Positions 1 through 7,276 of a stretch of DNA of 64,000 nt are shown in pieces. The DNA is from an uncultured Bacillaceae bacterium (lineage in GTDB: Bacteria; Bacillota; Bacilli; Bacillales; Caldibacillaceae): the NCBI GenBank assembly GCA_937934645.1, contig CALGYZ010000094.1:1-64000 (forward strand). Direction: 5' to 3'. The notes beneath the pieces are model-generated. The model saw only the letters and a list, made by a program, of their open reading frames with translations. It was not told the origin of the DNA and did not search any database. Numbering within the stretch: position 1 is the stretch's first letter; each line of letters begins with the position of its first letter. The position numbers were made by a program, and so were the translations under genes.

Positions 1-248
1 TCCGGACCCGTGAACGGACGGCAAAACAATTGAGAGATTTAGACTTTGAAGTTTTAGCTTCAAAAACGAACTTTTTATTTATCAAACATTCTTCTGTTGA
101 TGCCAAACGGATCTTTGAGCAATTAAGGGAAAAGAAAATTTACGTACGGTATTTTGAAAAACCCCGGATCAAGGAATATATCCGGGTGACAATCGGAACG
201 GACGAGGAAATGGACCGGTTTATTGAAGAATTGAAACAGATTTTATGA
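1..248 (+). CDS. hisC: Histidinol-phosphate aminotransferase, C-terminal end (partial)
   Basis: Only the last 81 codons are inside the window; the frame is open from base 3 and the start lies upstream. The residues read like the end of HisC, a PLP-dependent class I/II aminotransferase that converts imidazole-acetol phosphate to histidinol phosphate and also serves aromatic amino acids in Bacilli. The family's conserved tail is visible: SKTNFLFIKH, then VRYFEKPRIKEYIRVTIGT with the substrate phosphate-binding Arg, then a last helix ending EELKQIL. A terminator follows 73 bases later, so this is probably the last gene of its transcript. In B. subtilis hisC lies in the trp supraoperon, not beside yqk genes, so the location is different here. 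The PLP lysine is outside the window. Confidence 0.85.
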   Translation, partial: RTRERTAKQLRDLDFEVLASKTNFLFIKHSSVDAKRIFEQLREKKIYVRYFEKPRIKEYIRVTIGTDEEMDRFIEELKQIL

Positions 249-320
249 AGCTTCCGGTAAATGTGTGTCCGTTTCTAAAACAAAGATCACGGTCCCGGCG
301 CCGGCGGACTAAAATAAAAA

Positions 321-354
321 AGCAGCCGGATGATATTTCCGGACTGCTTTTTTA
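321..354. terminator. Bidirectional terminator between hisC and the MFS gene
   Basis: An inverted repeat AGCAGCCGGA / TCCGGACTGCT, with one bulged base, encloses a short loop. It has an A run on its left and a T run on its right, so it can stop transcripts from both convergent genes. Confidence 0.85.
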
Positions 355-421
355 TTTGGATAAGGATAAGCATTTTCCCGTGACCGGCAGCGAAGGACCG
401 GGAAATGCGCGGCTTGCGGCG

Positions 422-1759
422 TTACAGTGCCGTTGTTGCTTGGTCTTTGGCGACGGCCGTCTCTTCCGGATGCCTGTTCGTAAATGATACGGCAATGGCA
501 GCGATGATCCCCGGAAGGGCAAATGCCAGGAAATTGAACTGCAGGGATAAATTGGCTGCCATTAAAAATCCGCCGATGGCCGGTCCCAGTATCCCGCCGA
601 TCCGGCCGATACCGAGTGCCCAGCCAAGACCGGTTGAACGGATGGATGCCGGATAGTACTGGGATACATAGGAGTTGGTCAGATGCTGGGTTCCGATCGT
701 CACTGCTCCGGCAACAGCCACAATGAGGTATAAAAGGATAATATTTTGGGATAAGCCGAGACCGAAAATCATAACCGCTGCAACTAAATAGAACATAATG
801 AGCGACTTTTTGACTCCCCATAGATCGGCAAGCCAGCCCATAAAGAAGGCTCCGACCGTTGCTCCGGCATTGAGGACGAGCAAAAAGCCCAAACTGGAAC
901 CGAGCGGGAATCCCGCTGTACTCATGAATTTAGGCAGCCACGTACTCAGCCCGTAGATCATGAGAAGGGACATGAAATAGGTGATCCAAAACATGAACGT
1001 TGTGACCGTCCGGGGTTTAGCAAACAGTGATGCAACACTTGAAGAAGATTTTTTTACCCGGTTCAGAATAAATTGTTCATTTTCCCCAGGCTGGTAAGAC
1101 GGCTGGACTTTCATTAAGATTTCTTTTATGTGTCCGTATTCTTTTCTTGCAAAATGCGCCTCCATTGAATCAGGCAGCTGCCTGATTAAAAAAGGAATAA
1201 ACAAGATCGGAAGACCGCCGAAAATATACACCGATTCCCAGCCGAATTTCGGAATCAAAACGATACTTAACGTTGCCGCCAAAATTCCTCCGATGGAATA
1301 ACCGGCCATAATGGATGCAATCATCCGGCTGCGGGTTCCCCGCGGTGAATAGTCGCTGACGAGTGCGATGACATTCGGCATCATGCCTCCCAGGCCGAGC
1401 CCCTGGATAAATCTGCATAACCCGAATAACTGGGCATTCGGTGCAAAAGCGGCAAGCACCATAAAGAGGCTGAAAAGGAAAACACATATTAAAATAATCT
1501 TTTTTCTTCCCAATTTATCAGCAATCGTTCCGAAGATTAACGCGCCAAGCGTCATTCCGATTAATGCATAACTGCCGATCATTCCGGTTTCAACGGGTGA
1601 TATTTGCCATTCTTCCATAATGACAGGGACGACGGCTCCGTAAACGGATAAATCAAATCCGTCGAACAGCATAATGATTGCACTCCAAAAAAGCAGAATT
1701 CCGTGAAATTTGTTAAATTTCGCTGTTTCAATCATTTCATTCACATTTACTTGTGCCAT
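422..1759 (-). CDS. MFS transporter, aromatic acid:H+ symporter-like
   Basis: A 445-residue, 12-helix major facilitator superfamily permease of the plasma membrane. Two signatures are visible. DGFDLSVYG in the first helix is typical of the aromatic acid:H+ symporter (AAHS) family. ADKLGRKK is the MFS loop 2-3 motif. A hydrophilic central loop (about residues 205-250) separates the two six-helix halves. Substrate is inferred to be an aromatic or similar carboxylic acid, but related carriers move niacin or other acids, so specificity is open. I chose the ATG at 1759 because an AAGGAGGG ribosome site lies just upstream; the frame stays open to 1870 but that extension looks unlike the family. It is monocistronic, with its own promoter and a shared terminator. 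Confidence 0.85.
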   Translation of the reverse strand: MAQVNVNEMIETAKFNKFHGILLFWSAIIMLFDGFDLSVYGAVVPVIMEEWQISPVETGMIGSYALIGMTLGALIFGTIADKLGRKKIILICVFLFSLFMVLAAFAPNAQLFGLCRFIQGLGLGGMMPNVIALVSDYSPRGTRSRMIASIMAGYSIGGILAATLSIVLIPKFGWESVYIFGGLPILFIPFLIRQLPDSMEAHFARKEYGHIKEILMKVQPSYQPGENEQFILNRVKKSSSSVASLFAKPRTVTTFMFWITYFMSLLMIYGLSTWLPKFMSTAGFPLGSSLGFLLVLNAGATVGAFFMGWLADLWGVKKSLIMFYLVAAVMIFGLGLSQNIILLYLIVAVAGAVTIGTQHLTNSYVSQYYPASIRSTGLGWALGIGRIGGILGPAIGGFLMAANLSLQFNFLAFALPGIIAAIAVSFTNRHPEETAVAKDQATTAL

Positions 1760-2074
1760 TTTTACAACGTTCCCTCCTTTTTTGTTATGAATGCGGTTAC
1801 ATAAACTGGTTCGGTCGTGTTCGGAATATGTTTCTCTTTTCTGCTTGCCGGTCAAGCTAAAGATATTCATTTATTATAGCCGGTAATTTTTTTTAGCCAA
1901 CAGCGGTGTTCCGCCATATGAAATCTGAACAAAAAACAGCGGAACGTTTGCATCATCGGCATTTTGCAGTTATGTTGAATATGTACTTCCTCAACCTGAA
2001 ACATATGTAAGATTGTTTTCCTGTCAGGATTTTTTTCACAATATGGAAAAGTGCAAATGTTTGGGGTGTGATCG
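1760..2074. other. Divergent intergenic region between MFS gene and thioredoxin-like gene
   Basis: This 315-base stretch holds the MFS promoter and a leader of more than 100 bases on the minus strand. Toward the plus strand I see AT-rich sequence around 2010-2050 but no convincing -35/-10 pair for the thioredoxin-like gene. I see no further gene here. Confidence 0.6.
1873..1900 (-). promoter_or_regulatory. SigA-type promoter of the MFS gene
   Basis: On the minus strand TTGGCT (1895-1900) is followed after 16 bases by a perfect TATAAT (1873-1878). It leaves a leader of about 105 bases before the chosen start. Confidence 0.7.
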
Positions 2075-2401
2075 ATGAAGGAAATGAAAACAATGGATGA
2101 GGTTCAATCTATTTTGGAAAAAAATGAGATGGTGATCTTCTATATTTCTCGTCCGGATTGCAGTGTTTGCCATGCACTCGCACCGAAAGTGGAACAGATG
2201 TTAAAGAATTATCCGGAAATCCGTCCGGTACATATTAATGCTTGTGAACTTCCTACAATTGCCGAACGGTTTATGGTGTTTTCCGCACCGGCCATTCTGC
2301 TTTTTTTGGAAAGAAAGGAAGTTATGCGTAAAGCGGGGATTATCAGCATGAACGAACTGGAACATGAAGTTTTTAAAATTTACAATGCGTATTACAATTA
2401 A
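2075..2401 (+). CDS. Thioredoxin-like protein (CSVC active site)
   Basis: A 108-residue single-domain protein with a thioredoxin fold. The strand VIFYISRPDCSVCHALAPKV contains a CxxC redox pair (CSVC, about residues 29-32), the helix after it, and a cis-proline region (SAPAILLF) before the last strands. It has no signal peptide, so it should act in the cytosol as a disulfide reductase or isomerase. It resembles the YtpP/thioredoxin-like proteins of Bacilli rather than TrxA, whose site is WCGPC. The start ATG has only a weak GGGGTGT ribosome site. It stands alone between the MFS gene and the SOS operon. The partner protein cannot be told from sequence. Confidence 0.75.
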   Translation: MKEMKTMDEVQSILEKNEMVIFYISRPDCSVCHALAPKVEQMLKNYPEIRPVHINACELPTIAERFMVFSAPAILLFLERKEVMRKAGIISMNELEHEVFKIYNAYYN

Positions 2402-2466
2402 CAATCATTCTGGCGGCAACCTGTATGAAAATATGGATCATACACGTTTTTTGTTAAAAAATGCCA

Positions 2467-2495
2467 TTGAAACCGAACGTATATTCTTATACAAT
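2467..2495 (+). promoter_or_regulatory. SigA promoter of uvrX
   Basis: TTGAAA (2467-2472), a 17-base spacer, then TACAAT (2490-2495). The spacer is almost filled by a LexA-like site, so repressor and RNA polymerase would compete for the same DNA. Confidence 0.8.
2474..2487 (+). promoter_or_regulatory. LexA (SOS) box 1, one mismatch
   Basis: CGAACGTATATTCT matches the Bacillus SOS box core GAAC-N4-GTTC except for one base in the right half. It lies inside the -35/-10 spacer. Confidence 0.7.
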
Positions 2496-2512
2496 AGAGA
2501 ATATACTAATAC

Positions 2513-2526
2513 CGAACGTGTGTTCC
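2513..2526 (+). promoter_or_regulatory. LexA (SOS) box 2, perfect core
   Basis: CGAACGTGTGTTCC has a perfect GAAC-N4-GTTC core. It sits just past the expected transcription start, 37 bases before the uvrX ATG, where bound LexA would block elongation or open-complex formation. Confidence 0.8.
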
Positions 2527-2562
2527 TGTCTGTTCCATTCATTCGTAAAGGAGTTGAAGAAA

Positions 2563-3822
2563 ATGGCGGATTACAGCCGTCTGCCGGATCAGCAAATATT
2601 ATGCATCGATATTAAAAGTTTTTATGCCAGTTGTTCGGCTGTGATGCACGGACTTGATCCGCTTGAATGTTATTTGGTGGTTATCGGTGACCGGGAACGC
2701 GAAGGAAGTGTCGTATTGGCCGCGTCACCGAAGATGAAAAAAGAGTTCGGCATTAAAACCGGTTCCCGCCTGTTTGAAGTGCCTGATGATCCGCGTATTC
2801 ATATTGTGGAACCGAAAATGGCCACGTATTTGCGGGTATCCGTTGAAATATCCCGTTTGTTGAACCGGTATGTGCCAAAAGAAGCCATTCATGTTTACAG
2901 TGTTGATGAAAGTTTTATTAAAGTGGATGGAACCAACTTATTATGGGGTGATGCGTTCCAAATTGCTGAAAAAATAAAAGATGATTTAATGCGGGAATTT
3001 CAGCTGCCGTGTGCCATCGGAATCGGGCCGAACATGCTCATGGCCAAACTGGCACTGGATTTGGAGGCAAAAAAGACCGGAATCGCCCGCTGGACATACG
3101 AGGATGTGCCGGAAAAATTATGGCCGGTTACCCCGCTCAGTAAAATGTGGGGGATCGGCAAGCGGCTGGAAAAAAGATTGAACAATATGGGCATTTTTTC
3201 CGTCGGCCAGCTCGCCCATTATGACCTTGACAGCCTGGAGAAGGAATTCGGCATTATGGGCAACCAGCTTTATTATCACGCATGGGGGGTGGATTTATCC
3301 GAAATCGGCGCTCCGATTATGGAGGGACAGGTGAGTTTCGGAAAAAGCCAGATTTTACTGCGGGACTATAAGAAGGAACAGGAAATCAAACATGTGATTT
3401 TGGAAATGTGTGAGGAAGTGGCAAGAAGGGCCCGGGAGGCGAAAAGCGCCGGGCGGACGGTCAGTCTCGGAATTGGTTACAGCCGTGAGGAAGGGGGCGG
3501 CGGATTTTACCGGTCAAAAACGATCGGGGAACCGACGAATATTACCATGGATTTATACGATGTTTGCCTGGACCTTTTTCATATACATTATGACGGACGG
3601 ACGGTGCGGCAAATTTCCGTTACCCTTTCCAATATTGTTCCGGATGACTGTCTTCAGCTTAATTTATTTCAACCGGATTTATGGAAGAGAAAAAAACTCG
3701 GCTATGCCGTTGACGGCATCCGCCGCCGTTTCGGATCTGATGCGTTATTGCGGGCCGTTTCCTACACCGAAGCGGGGACGGCAAGAAAACGCGCTCGGCT
3801 TGTCGGCGGCCATAAGGCATAA
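2563..3822 (+). CDS. uvrX: Y-family DNA polymerase, UvrX/YqjW type
   Basis: A 419-residue translesion polymerase of the DinB/UmuC family, close to B. subtilis YqjW and UvrX in length and motifs. The catalytic carboxylates are visible: Asp16 in CIDIKSFYAS and Asp115-Glu116 in YSVDESF. A helix-hairpin-helix region follows (KMWGIGKRLEKRLNNMGI, about residues 195-215), then the little-finger domain. It should copy past damaged bases during the SOS response. I chose the ATG at 2563 because AAAGGAG lies upstream; the longer open frame would run through the promoter and LexA sites. A yolD-like gene follows after 23 bases, the usual partner of this polymerase. Regulation by LexA is strongly suggested by two SOS boxes. 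Confidence 0.93.
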   Translation: MADYSRLPDQQILCIDIKSFYASCSAVMHGLDPLECYLVVIGDREREGSVVLAASPKMKKEFGIKTGSRLFEVPDDPRIHIVEPKMATYLRVSVEISRLLNRYVPKEAIHVYSVDESFIKVDGTNLLWGDAFQIAEKIKDDLMREFQLPCAIGIGPNMLMAKLALDLEAKKTGIARWTYEDVPEKLWPVTPLSKMWGIGKRLEKRLNNMGIFSVGQLAHYDLDSLEKEFGIMGNQLYYHAWGVDLSEIGAPIMEGQVSFGKSQILLRDYKKEQEIKHVILEMCEEVARRAREAKSAGRTVSLGIGYSREEGGGGFYRSKTIGEPTNITMDLYDVCLDLFHIHYDGRTVRQISVTLSNIVPDDCLQLNLFQPDLWKRKKLGYAVDGIRRRFGSDALLRAVSYTEAGTARKRARLVGGHKA

Positions 3823-3845
3823 CGGAGAAAGAAAGGAGAAGGAAT

Positions 3846-4181
3846 ATGATTCGCGACCGGGGTCGGATCAAATGGACATCATTAATGCTTCCTGAACATG
3901 TGAAAATGTTGCGTGAATGGAAAAAGGAGGATTTGCGGGAACAACCGGAACAACCGGACGAACAGCAGTTGGAACTGTTTAATGAATGGGTCTCCGAAGC
4001 AAAAGCGTTGCAGAAGAAAGTCATCATTGAATATAATAGATACGAAAAGCATGGAACCGTTGAAGGGTATATCCGCTCGTTCGACCCGTTTTACCGGCGG
4101 TTCTCCCTCGTCAATGAAGAGGGAAAGCGCTATTCCGTTCCCGTTGACCAAATTACAGACATCCGGATGAAAGAGGAATAA
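3846..4181 (+). CDS. YolD-like family protein
   Basis: A 111-residue soluble protein. The N-terminal IKWTSLMLPEHVKMLREW segment is the hallmark of the YolD-like family, found next to UvrX/YqjW polymerases in Bacilli and their phages. The middle contains EQPEQPDEQQ, a short tandem repeat also visible in the DNA. The C-terminal half is a small beta-barrel-like part (VEGYIRSFDPFYRRFSLV, then VPVDQITDI). The family is thought to support or modulate the partner polymerase, but its biochemical role is not established. It shares the SOS promoter with uvrX; the ribosome site is AAAGGAGAAGGA. It corresponds in position to B. subtilis yqjX. Confidence 0.85.
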   Translation: MIRDRGRIKWTSLMLPEHVKMLREWKKEDLREQPEQPDEQQLELFNEWVSEAKALQKKVIIEYNRYEKHGTVEGYIRSFDPFYRRFSLVNEEGKRYSVPVDQITDIRMKEE

Positions 4182-4239
4182 ACCGGGTTACGGGACATGT
4201 TCCTGCTGTTTCCTAAAAGAATTCCAAAATAAAAAATCC

Positions 4240-4268
4240 GTGACAAAACGGGAAAAATCTTATATAAT
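4240..4268 (+). promoter_or_regulatory. Promoter of tRNA-Ser
   Basis: GTGACA (4240-4245), a 17-base spacer, then TATAAT (4263-4268), 30 bases before the mature tRNA end. Confidence 0.75.
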
Positions 4269-4298
4269 ATTTAATGCTGCGGGAAGTCGATAGATTAC

Positions 4299-4387
4299 GG
4301 AGAAGTACCCAAGTGGTTGTAAGGGGACGCACTCGAAATGCGTTAGGACGGGCAACCGTCGCGTGGGTTCGAATCCCACCTTCTCCG
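4299..4387 (+). tRNA. tRNA-Ser (anticodon CGA)
   Basis: The 89-base sequence folds as a class II tRNA with a long variable arm. The acceptor stem is GGAGAAG / CTTCTCC with discriminator G. The anticodon arm ACGCA / TGCGT encloses loop CTCGAAA, giving CGA at 4334-4336, which reads UCG. The T arm holds the invariant GGTTCGAATCC. CCA is not encoded. It is a single-gene transcript with its own promoter and terminator. Confidence 0.96.
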
Positions 4388-4397
4388 CTTATGAAAA

Positions 4398-4425
4398 GGG
4401 CTGTTCATTGGAACAGCCCTTTTTG
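4398..4425. terminator. Terminator after tRNA-Ser
   Basis: A perfect 9-bp stem GGGCTGTTC / GAACAGCCC with an ATTG loop and a following T5 run. It also lies just past the end of the convergent hydrolase gene and may serve it, though the T run on that side is short. Confidence 0.85.
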
Positions 4426-4431
4426 TACAGG

Positions 4432-5341
4432 TTAATAGACGTATTGTTCCAAAAATACATCAACCGCTTTCTCATAATCGGAACGATTTTCGTTCAAGGA
4501 CTGGGCATGTCCGCCGTTTTCGGCAAGAAAAAAACATTTTTTCCCCTTTCTTTTGTTTATACAGGGTTTCAGTCATCGACGGCAAAATGAAGTCGTCTTT
4601 CTTACTGTGAATAAACAGAACCGGCTGTTGAATCCGGGAAACCACATTAATCGGTGATACATCCTTTGCGGAAAATTGACCCCAGAGTTTTAAAAAAAGA
4701 TCACCGACCAGAAGGAGCAGTTTCGGGGGGAGGCACGGGATTTCACATGAAAGACGGTAGCTGAGCAATTCATTAAGATTGGAAAAGGGACAATCGGCAA
4801 TATAAAAATGGGCCCGGCCGGAAAGTTCCCCCGCATATAACAGAGCGGTTGCCGCGCCCATGGATTCACCGTGGACGCCTACGAGCACATCGTCTCCTTC
4901 TTCTTGAAACACCCGGTCGACGACTGCTTGTAAATCATATTTTTCAAAATAACCGTAACTTGTCGTCTTTCCTCCGGTTTTTCCATGCCGCCGCTGGTCA
5001 TAAATCACGGCATTGAATCCGCGTTCCAGAAAAATGTTCGCATATTTCAGCGAGCTTATTTTATTTTCCGTTACACCGTGGCTGAAAACGACAAACCGTT
5101 TCGCCGGATAAGGACGGATGAAAACGGTATGAATATTGTATCCGTTCGGTGAAGGAATCCAAACTTCTGTTTTCGGCAGGGAAGAAAATACGGCCGGATC
5201 AAAATGATGTAATTTTGTTTCCCGTTCAATAATTTTCTGCTCGCTTTTTTTCTTTATATAAAGAACGCGGTTGGAAAAATAGAAACCGAAGAAAGCGGAG
5301 CCGATTATGGCAGCCAGGCTGAGAACCGTCCGTTTTTTCAC
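4432..5341 (-). pseudogene. yqkD: Alpha/beta hydrolase (YqkD-like), frameshifted near the 3' end
   Basis: An alpha/beta hydrolase of the YqkD type with an N-terminal membrane anchor (about residues 5-25). The oxyanion strand is FSHGVTENK, the nucleophile elbow is GESMG and the acid region is HSKKDDFILP. Reading from GTG at 5341, the frame is normal to about residue 265, then a run of seven A on the plus strand (4528-4534) shifts it and gives an unrelated 25-residue tail. Removing one base restores AENGGHAQSLNEN, with the expected catalytic His, and a natural end at 4432. So the gene is one base out of frame and, as read, lacks its catalytic His. It could be a real mutation, slippage-based switching or a sequencing error. 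An extended -10 (TGTTATAAT, 5381-5386 region) precedes it. Confidence 0.8.
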
Positions 5342-5433
5342 AGAAATTTACCCCGGATTATTTACGCTTGATCATCTGCTATTATAACAGCCGATAAACC
5401 CGTGCGGGAGAGGAATGAAAGGAGATATAACAG

Positions 5434-5463
5434 AAAAAGGCGGAAACTGGGGATTTCCGCCTT
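5434..5463 (-). terminator. Terminator of the 44-residue minus-strand gene
   Basis: Inverted repeat AAGGCGGAAA / TTTCCGCCTT; on the minus strand it is followed by a run of T, directly after the small gene's stop codon. Confidence 0.75.
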
Positions 5464-5469
5464 CAAGAA

Positions 5470-5604
5470 CTATTGTGGTGTATTCTGCCGTTTTGTCGGA
5501 TGAATGGCTTTCTCTAAATCTTCAACGGCAATTTGCTGTTTGACGGTATCGGTACCCGGCTTTCCCTTTTGACTACTGTAACCTTTCTTATTTTTATTAC
5601 CCAT
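5470..5604 (-). CDS. Small hydrophilic protein, 44 residues
   Basis: A short gene that is too small for most ORF cut-offs. It begins ATG at 5604 behind a good AAAGGAGATT ribosome site and ends just before a terminator, both of which support it being real. The product starts MGNKNKKGYSSQKGKPG, a Lys/Gly-rich stretch like those of small Bacillus spore or stress proteins, and continues into an acidic helix (VEDLEKAIHP). There is no signal peptide or membrane segment. I do not recognise a named family with certainty and assign no function. Confidence 0.6.
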   Translation of the reverse strand: MGNKNKKGYSSQKGKPGTDTVKQQIAVEDLEKAIHPTKRQNTPQ

Positions 5605-5721
5605 TTTTAATCTCCTTTCCCGAAGGTTTAACCGTAGTTTGAGAAAATACCGGTGTCTTTATTCGGAAAATCGTTTTTCTACATAAAAAATGGACAGAAA
5701 ATACCCGTGGAGGGGGATTAT

Positions 5722-5952
5722 ATGAGCAGAAAAAAACAACGGATCAATAAAAATCCGACGCTGAAAGATGCACTCGATGAAGAATTGATTCAAAAATTAA
5801 AGGAAACGAAAAAGGATCTTGAAGAGTTGGAACGCAAGAAAAAAGAAGAGGAAGAAGCAAGGAAAAGGGAGGAACGAAGAAGACGGGAGAAAAACAAGTC
5901 CTTTGAAGAGTTGCTGAATGAGAGCAATCTGGACTGGAGACAATTTAAGTAA
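5722..5952 (+). CDS. yqkE: YqkE-like coiled-coil protein (DUF3886)
   Basis: A 76-residue, highly charged protein. The N-terminal NPTLKDALDEELIQKLKE and C-terminal SFEELLNESNLDWRQFK match the YqkE/DUF3886 family, and the middle is an uninterrupted Glu/Lys/Arg helix predicted to form a coiled coil. Function is unknown. I chose the ATG at 5722 because GGAGGGGG lies directly upstream; the frame extends to 5653 but without a ribosome site. It is monocistronic and ends at a terminator shared with the convergent aldo/keto reductase gene. In B. subtilis yqkD, yqkE, yqkF and nudF (yqkG) are also neighbours. Confidence 0.8.
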   Translation: MSRKKQRINKNPTLKDALDEELIQKLKETKKDLEELERKKKEEEEARKREERRRREKNKSFEELLNESNLDWRQFK

Positions 5953-5960
5953 AAAACTAA

Positions 5961-5993
5961 AAGACGTTCACCATGCCGGTGAGCGTCTTTTTG
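5961..5993. terminator. Bidirectional terminator, yqkE / yqkF
   Basis: AAGACGTTCACC / GGTGAGCGTCTT stem with an ATGCC loop, followed by T5 on the plus strand and preceded by an A-rich stretch that serves the minus strand. Confidence 0.85.
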
Positions 5994-5995
5994 AT

Positions 5996-6934
5996 TTATT
6001 TTTTGTGAATCCGGTGCTGTTTATACCCTTCCGCTTTTGTCAGTTTTTTAATCTGTCCGAGCTCTTCATCCGTCAGGGGCTGTTCGTATAGCGCGGCAAT
6101 ATTTTCTTTTAATTGAGAAACCGAGCTTGCCCCGATGACACAGGAGGCAACGACCGGATTGGACAGGGAAAAATGTATGCTCAGTGCCGTCAATCCTCGG
6201 CTTCCGGCTATTTCTTCCAGTCGGGGGATAACCGATTGCAGTTCTTCATAGCTGTAGTCCAGGTAACCATTTTGTTTTATGGCACCGGAAGCTTTTTTCA
6301 GCGATGCGTTGCTGAGCAGGCCTTGTGCCAGCGTTCCCCGGGTGACGACAGAAATGCCGTGTTTTTTCAATACGGGAAAGGCTTCTTCTTCTGGCCGCCG
6401 GTCTAAAATGCTGTATTGCATCATGACCGAAACAATATTCGATCGTTCGGCGTATTCTTTAATGACATTGGGGCGGATGGATGAAATTCCGTAATAACGG
6501 ATGATCCCTTCTTCCTTCAGTTCTTCAAAAGCTTCAATTGTTTCACTGATCGCATCATCGATTGTTCCACCGTGCAATTGATATAAGTCAATATAATCCG
6601 TGCCGAGCCGTTTCAAACTTTGCTTTACCGCTTCTTTAATATATTTCTTTGACGGATCCCAAAACCATCCGTCTTTTGTTTCATTCCAGCGGTTGCCGAC
6701 TTTTGTTGCAATGTACACCTGATCCCGGACAGGTTTGAGGGCTTTGCCGACAATTTCCTCGTTGATCCCGTAGTCATACAAATCGGCGGTGTCAAAATAG
6801 TTAATGCCTGCTTCCAGCGCGGCATGGATGATTTCTTCCGCTTTCTTTTCATCCGTGCCGAGAGACATGCAGCCAAGCCCGATTCTGGATACATACAGAT
6901 CAGAATTACCGAGTCTTTGTTTTTCCAATGCCAT
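5996..6934 (-). CDS. yqkF: Aldo/keto reductase, YqkF-like
   Basis: A 312-residue cytosolic NADPH-dependent oxidoreductase with the (beta/alpha)8 fold. The AKR tetrad is visible: Asp and Tyr in FDTADLYDYG, Lys in IATKVG, and His in LYQLHGG. The C-terminal cofactor region is SCVIGASSVSQLKENI. It should reduce aldehydes or ketones; the real substrate is not evident. The ATG at 6934 has AGAAAGG upstream and gives the usual family start (MALEKQRLGNSDLYVSRIGLG); a TTG eight codons earlier lacks a ribosome site. It lies downstream of the small gene at 7011-7181 on the same strand. Confidence 0.9.
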   Translation of the reverse strand: MALEKQRLGNSDLYVSRIGLGCMSLGTDEKKAEEIIHAALEAGINYFDTADLYDYGINEEIVGKALKPVRDQVYIATKVGNRWNETKDGWFWDPSKKYIKEAVKQSLKRLGTDYIDLYQLHGGTIDDAISETIEAFEELKEEGIIRYYGISSIRPNVIKEYAERSNIVSVMMQYSILDRRPEEEAFPVLKKHGISVVTRGTLAQGLLSNASLKKASGAIKQNGYLDYSYEELQSVIPRLEEIAGSRGLTALSIHFSLSNPVVASCVIGASSVSQLKENIAALYEQPLTDEELGQIKKLTKAEGYKQHRIHKK

Positions 6935-7010
6935 CAACCTTTCTGCCTCAAAATTCAATTGCTGCTATATTTTATTTTAATATGTTCCTCGCTCCGCGAA
7001 AAGCGAAAGG

Positions 7011-7181
7011 TCAGGAGGGATTGCGTTTCGGGAACGGGTAAACGGCGGCTTTTTTTCCTTTTTTCACTGTCGGCCGGTTCAGGTCATCAATCCAGTCCGA
7101 TACGTACATATATTTGCGGCTGTTCATTTTTAACCAATATTTTACTTCCCATAGTTTTCCTGATAAGATGATTCTTTTCAC
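7011..7181 (-). CDS. Small hypothetical protein, 56 residues
   Basis: Read from a GTG at 7181 with GGGGTGGG upstream, the product is 56 residues, rich in Lys, Tyr and Trp (LWEVKYWLKMNSRKYMYVSDW) and ends PFPKRNPS. The frame is open further upstream to 7313 but that part overlaps the nudF promoter and reads as random hydrophobic sequence. I do not recognise the family. The regular alternation of aromatic and basic residues suggests a compact fold or nucleic-acid binding, which is only a guess. It is divergent from nudF. Confidence 0.45.
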   Translation of the reverse strand: MKRIILSGKLWEVKYWLKMNSRKYMYVSDWIDDLNRPTVKKGKKAAVYPFPKRNPS

Positions 7182-7276
7182 GGAATCCCACCCCGGTTTT
7201 TTCTTGTTTTTTGTCCCGAAAAAACTATGGTAAACTATATGAGGAATGTTGTTGGAAAAGAACTGGAGGCAAAAAA

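Noticed and set aside
245..487. Open frame after hisC on the plus strand
   Set aside because: It overlaps the terminator and the end of the MFS gene and shows no conserved sequence.
4363..4590. Open frame starting inside tRNA-Ser
   Set aside because: It begins within the tRNA T arm and crosses the terminator and the convergent hydrolase gene.
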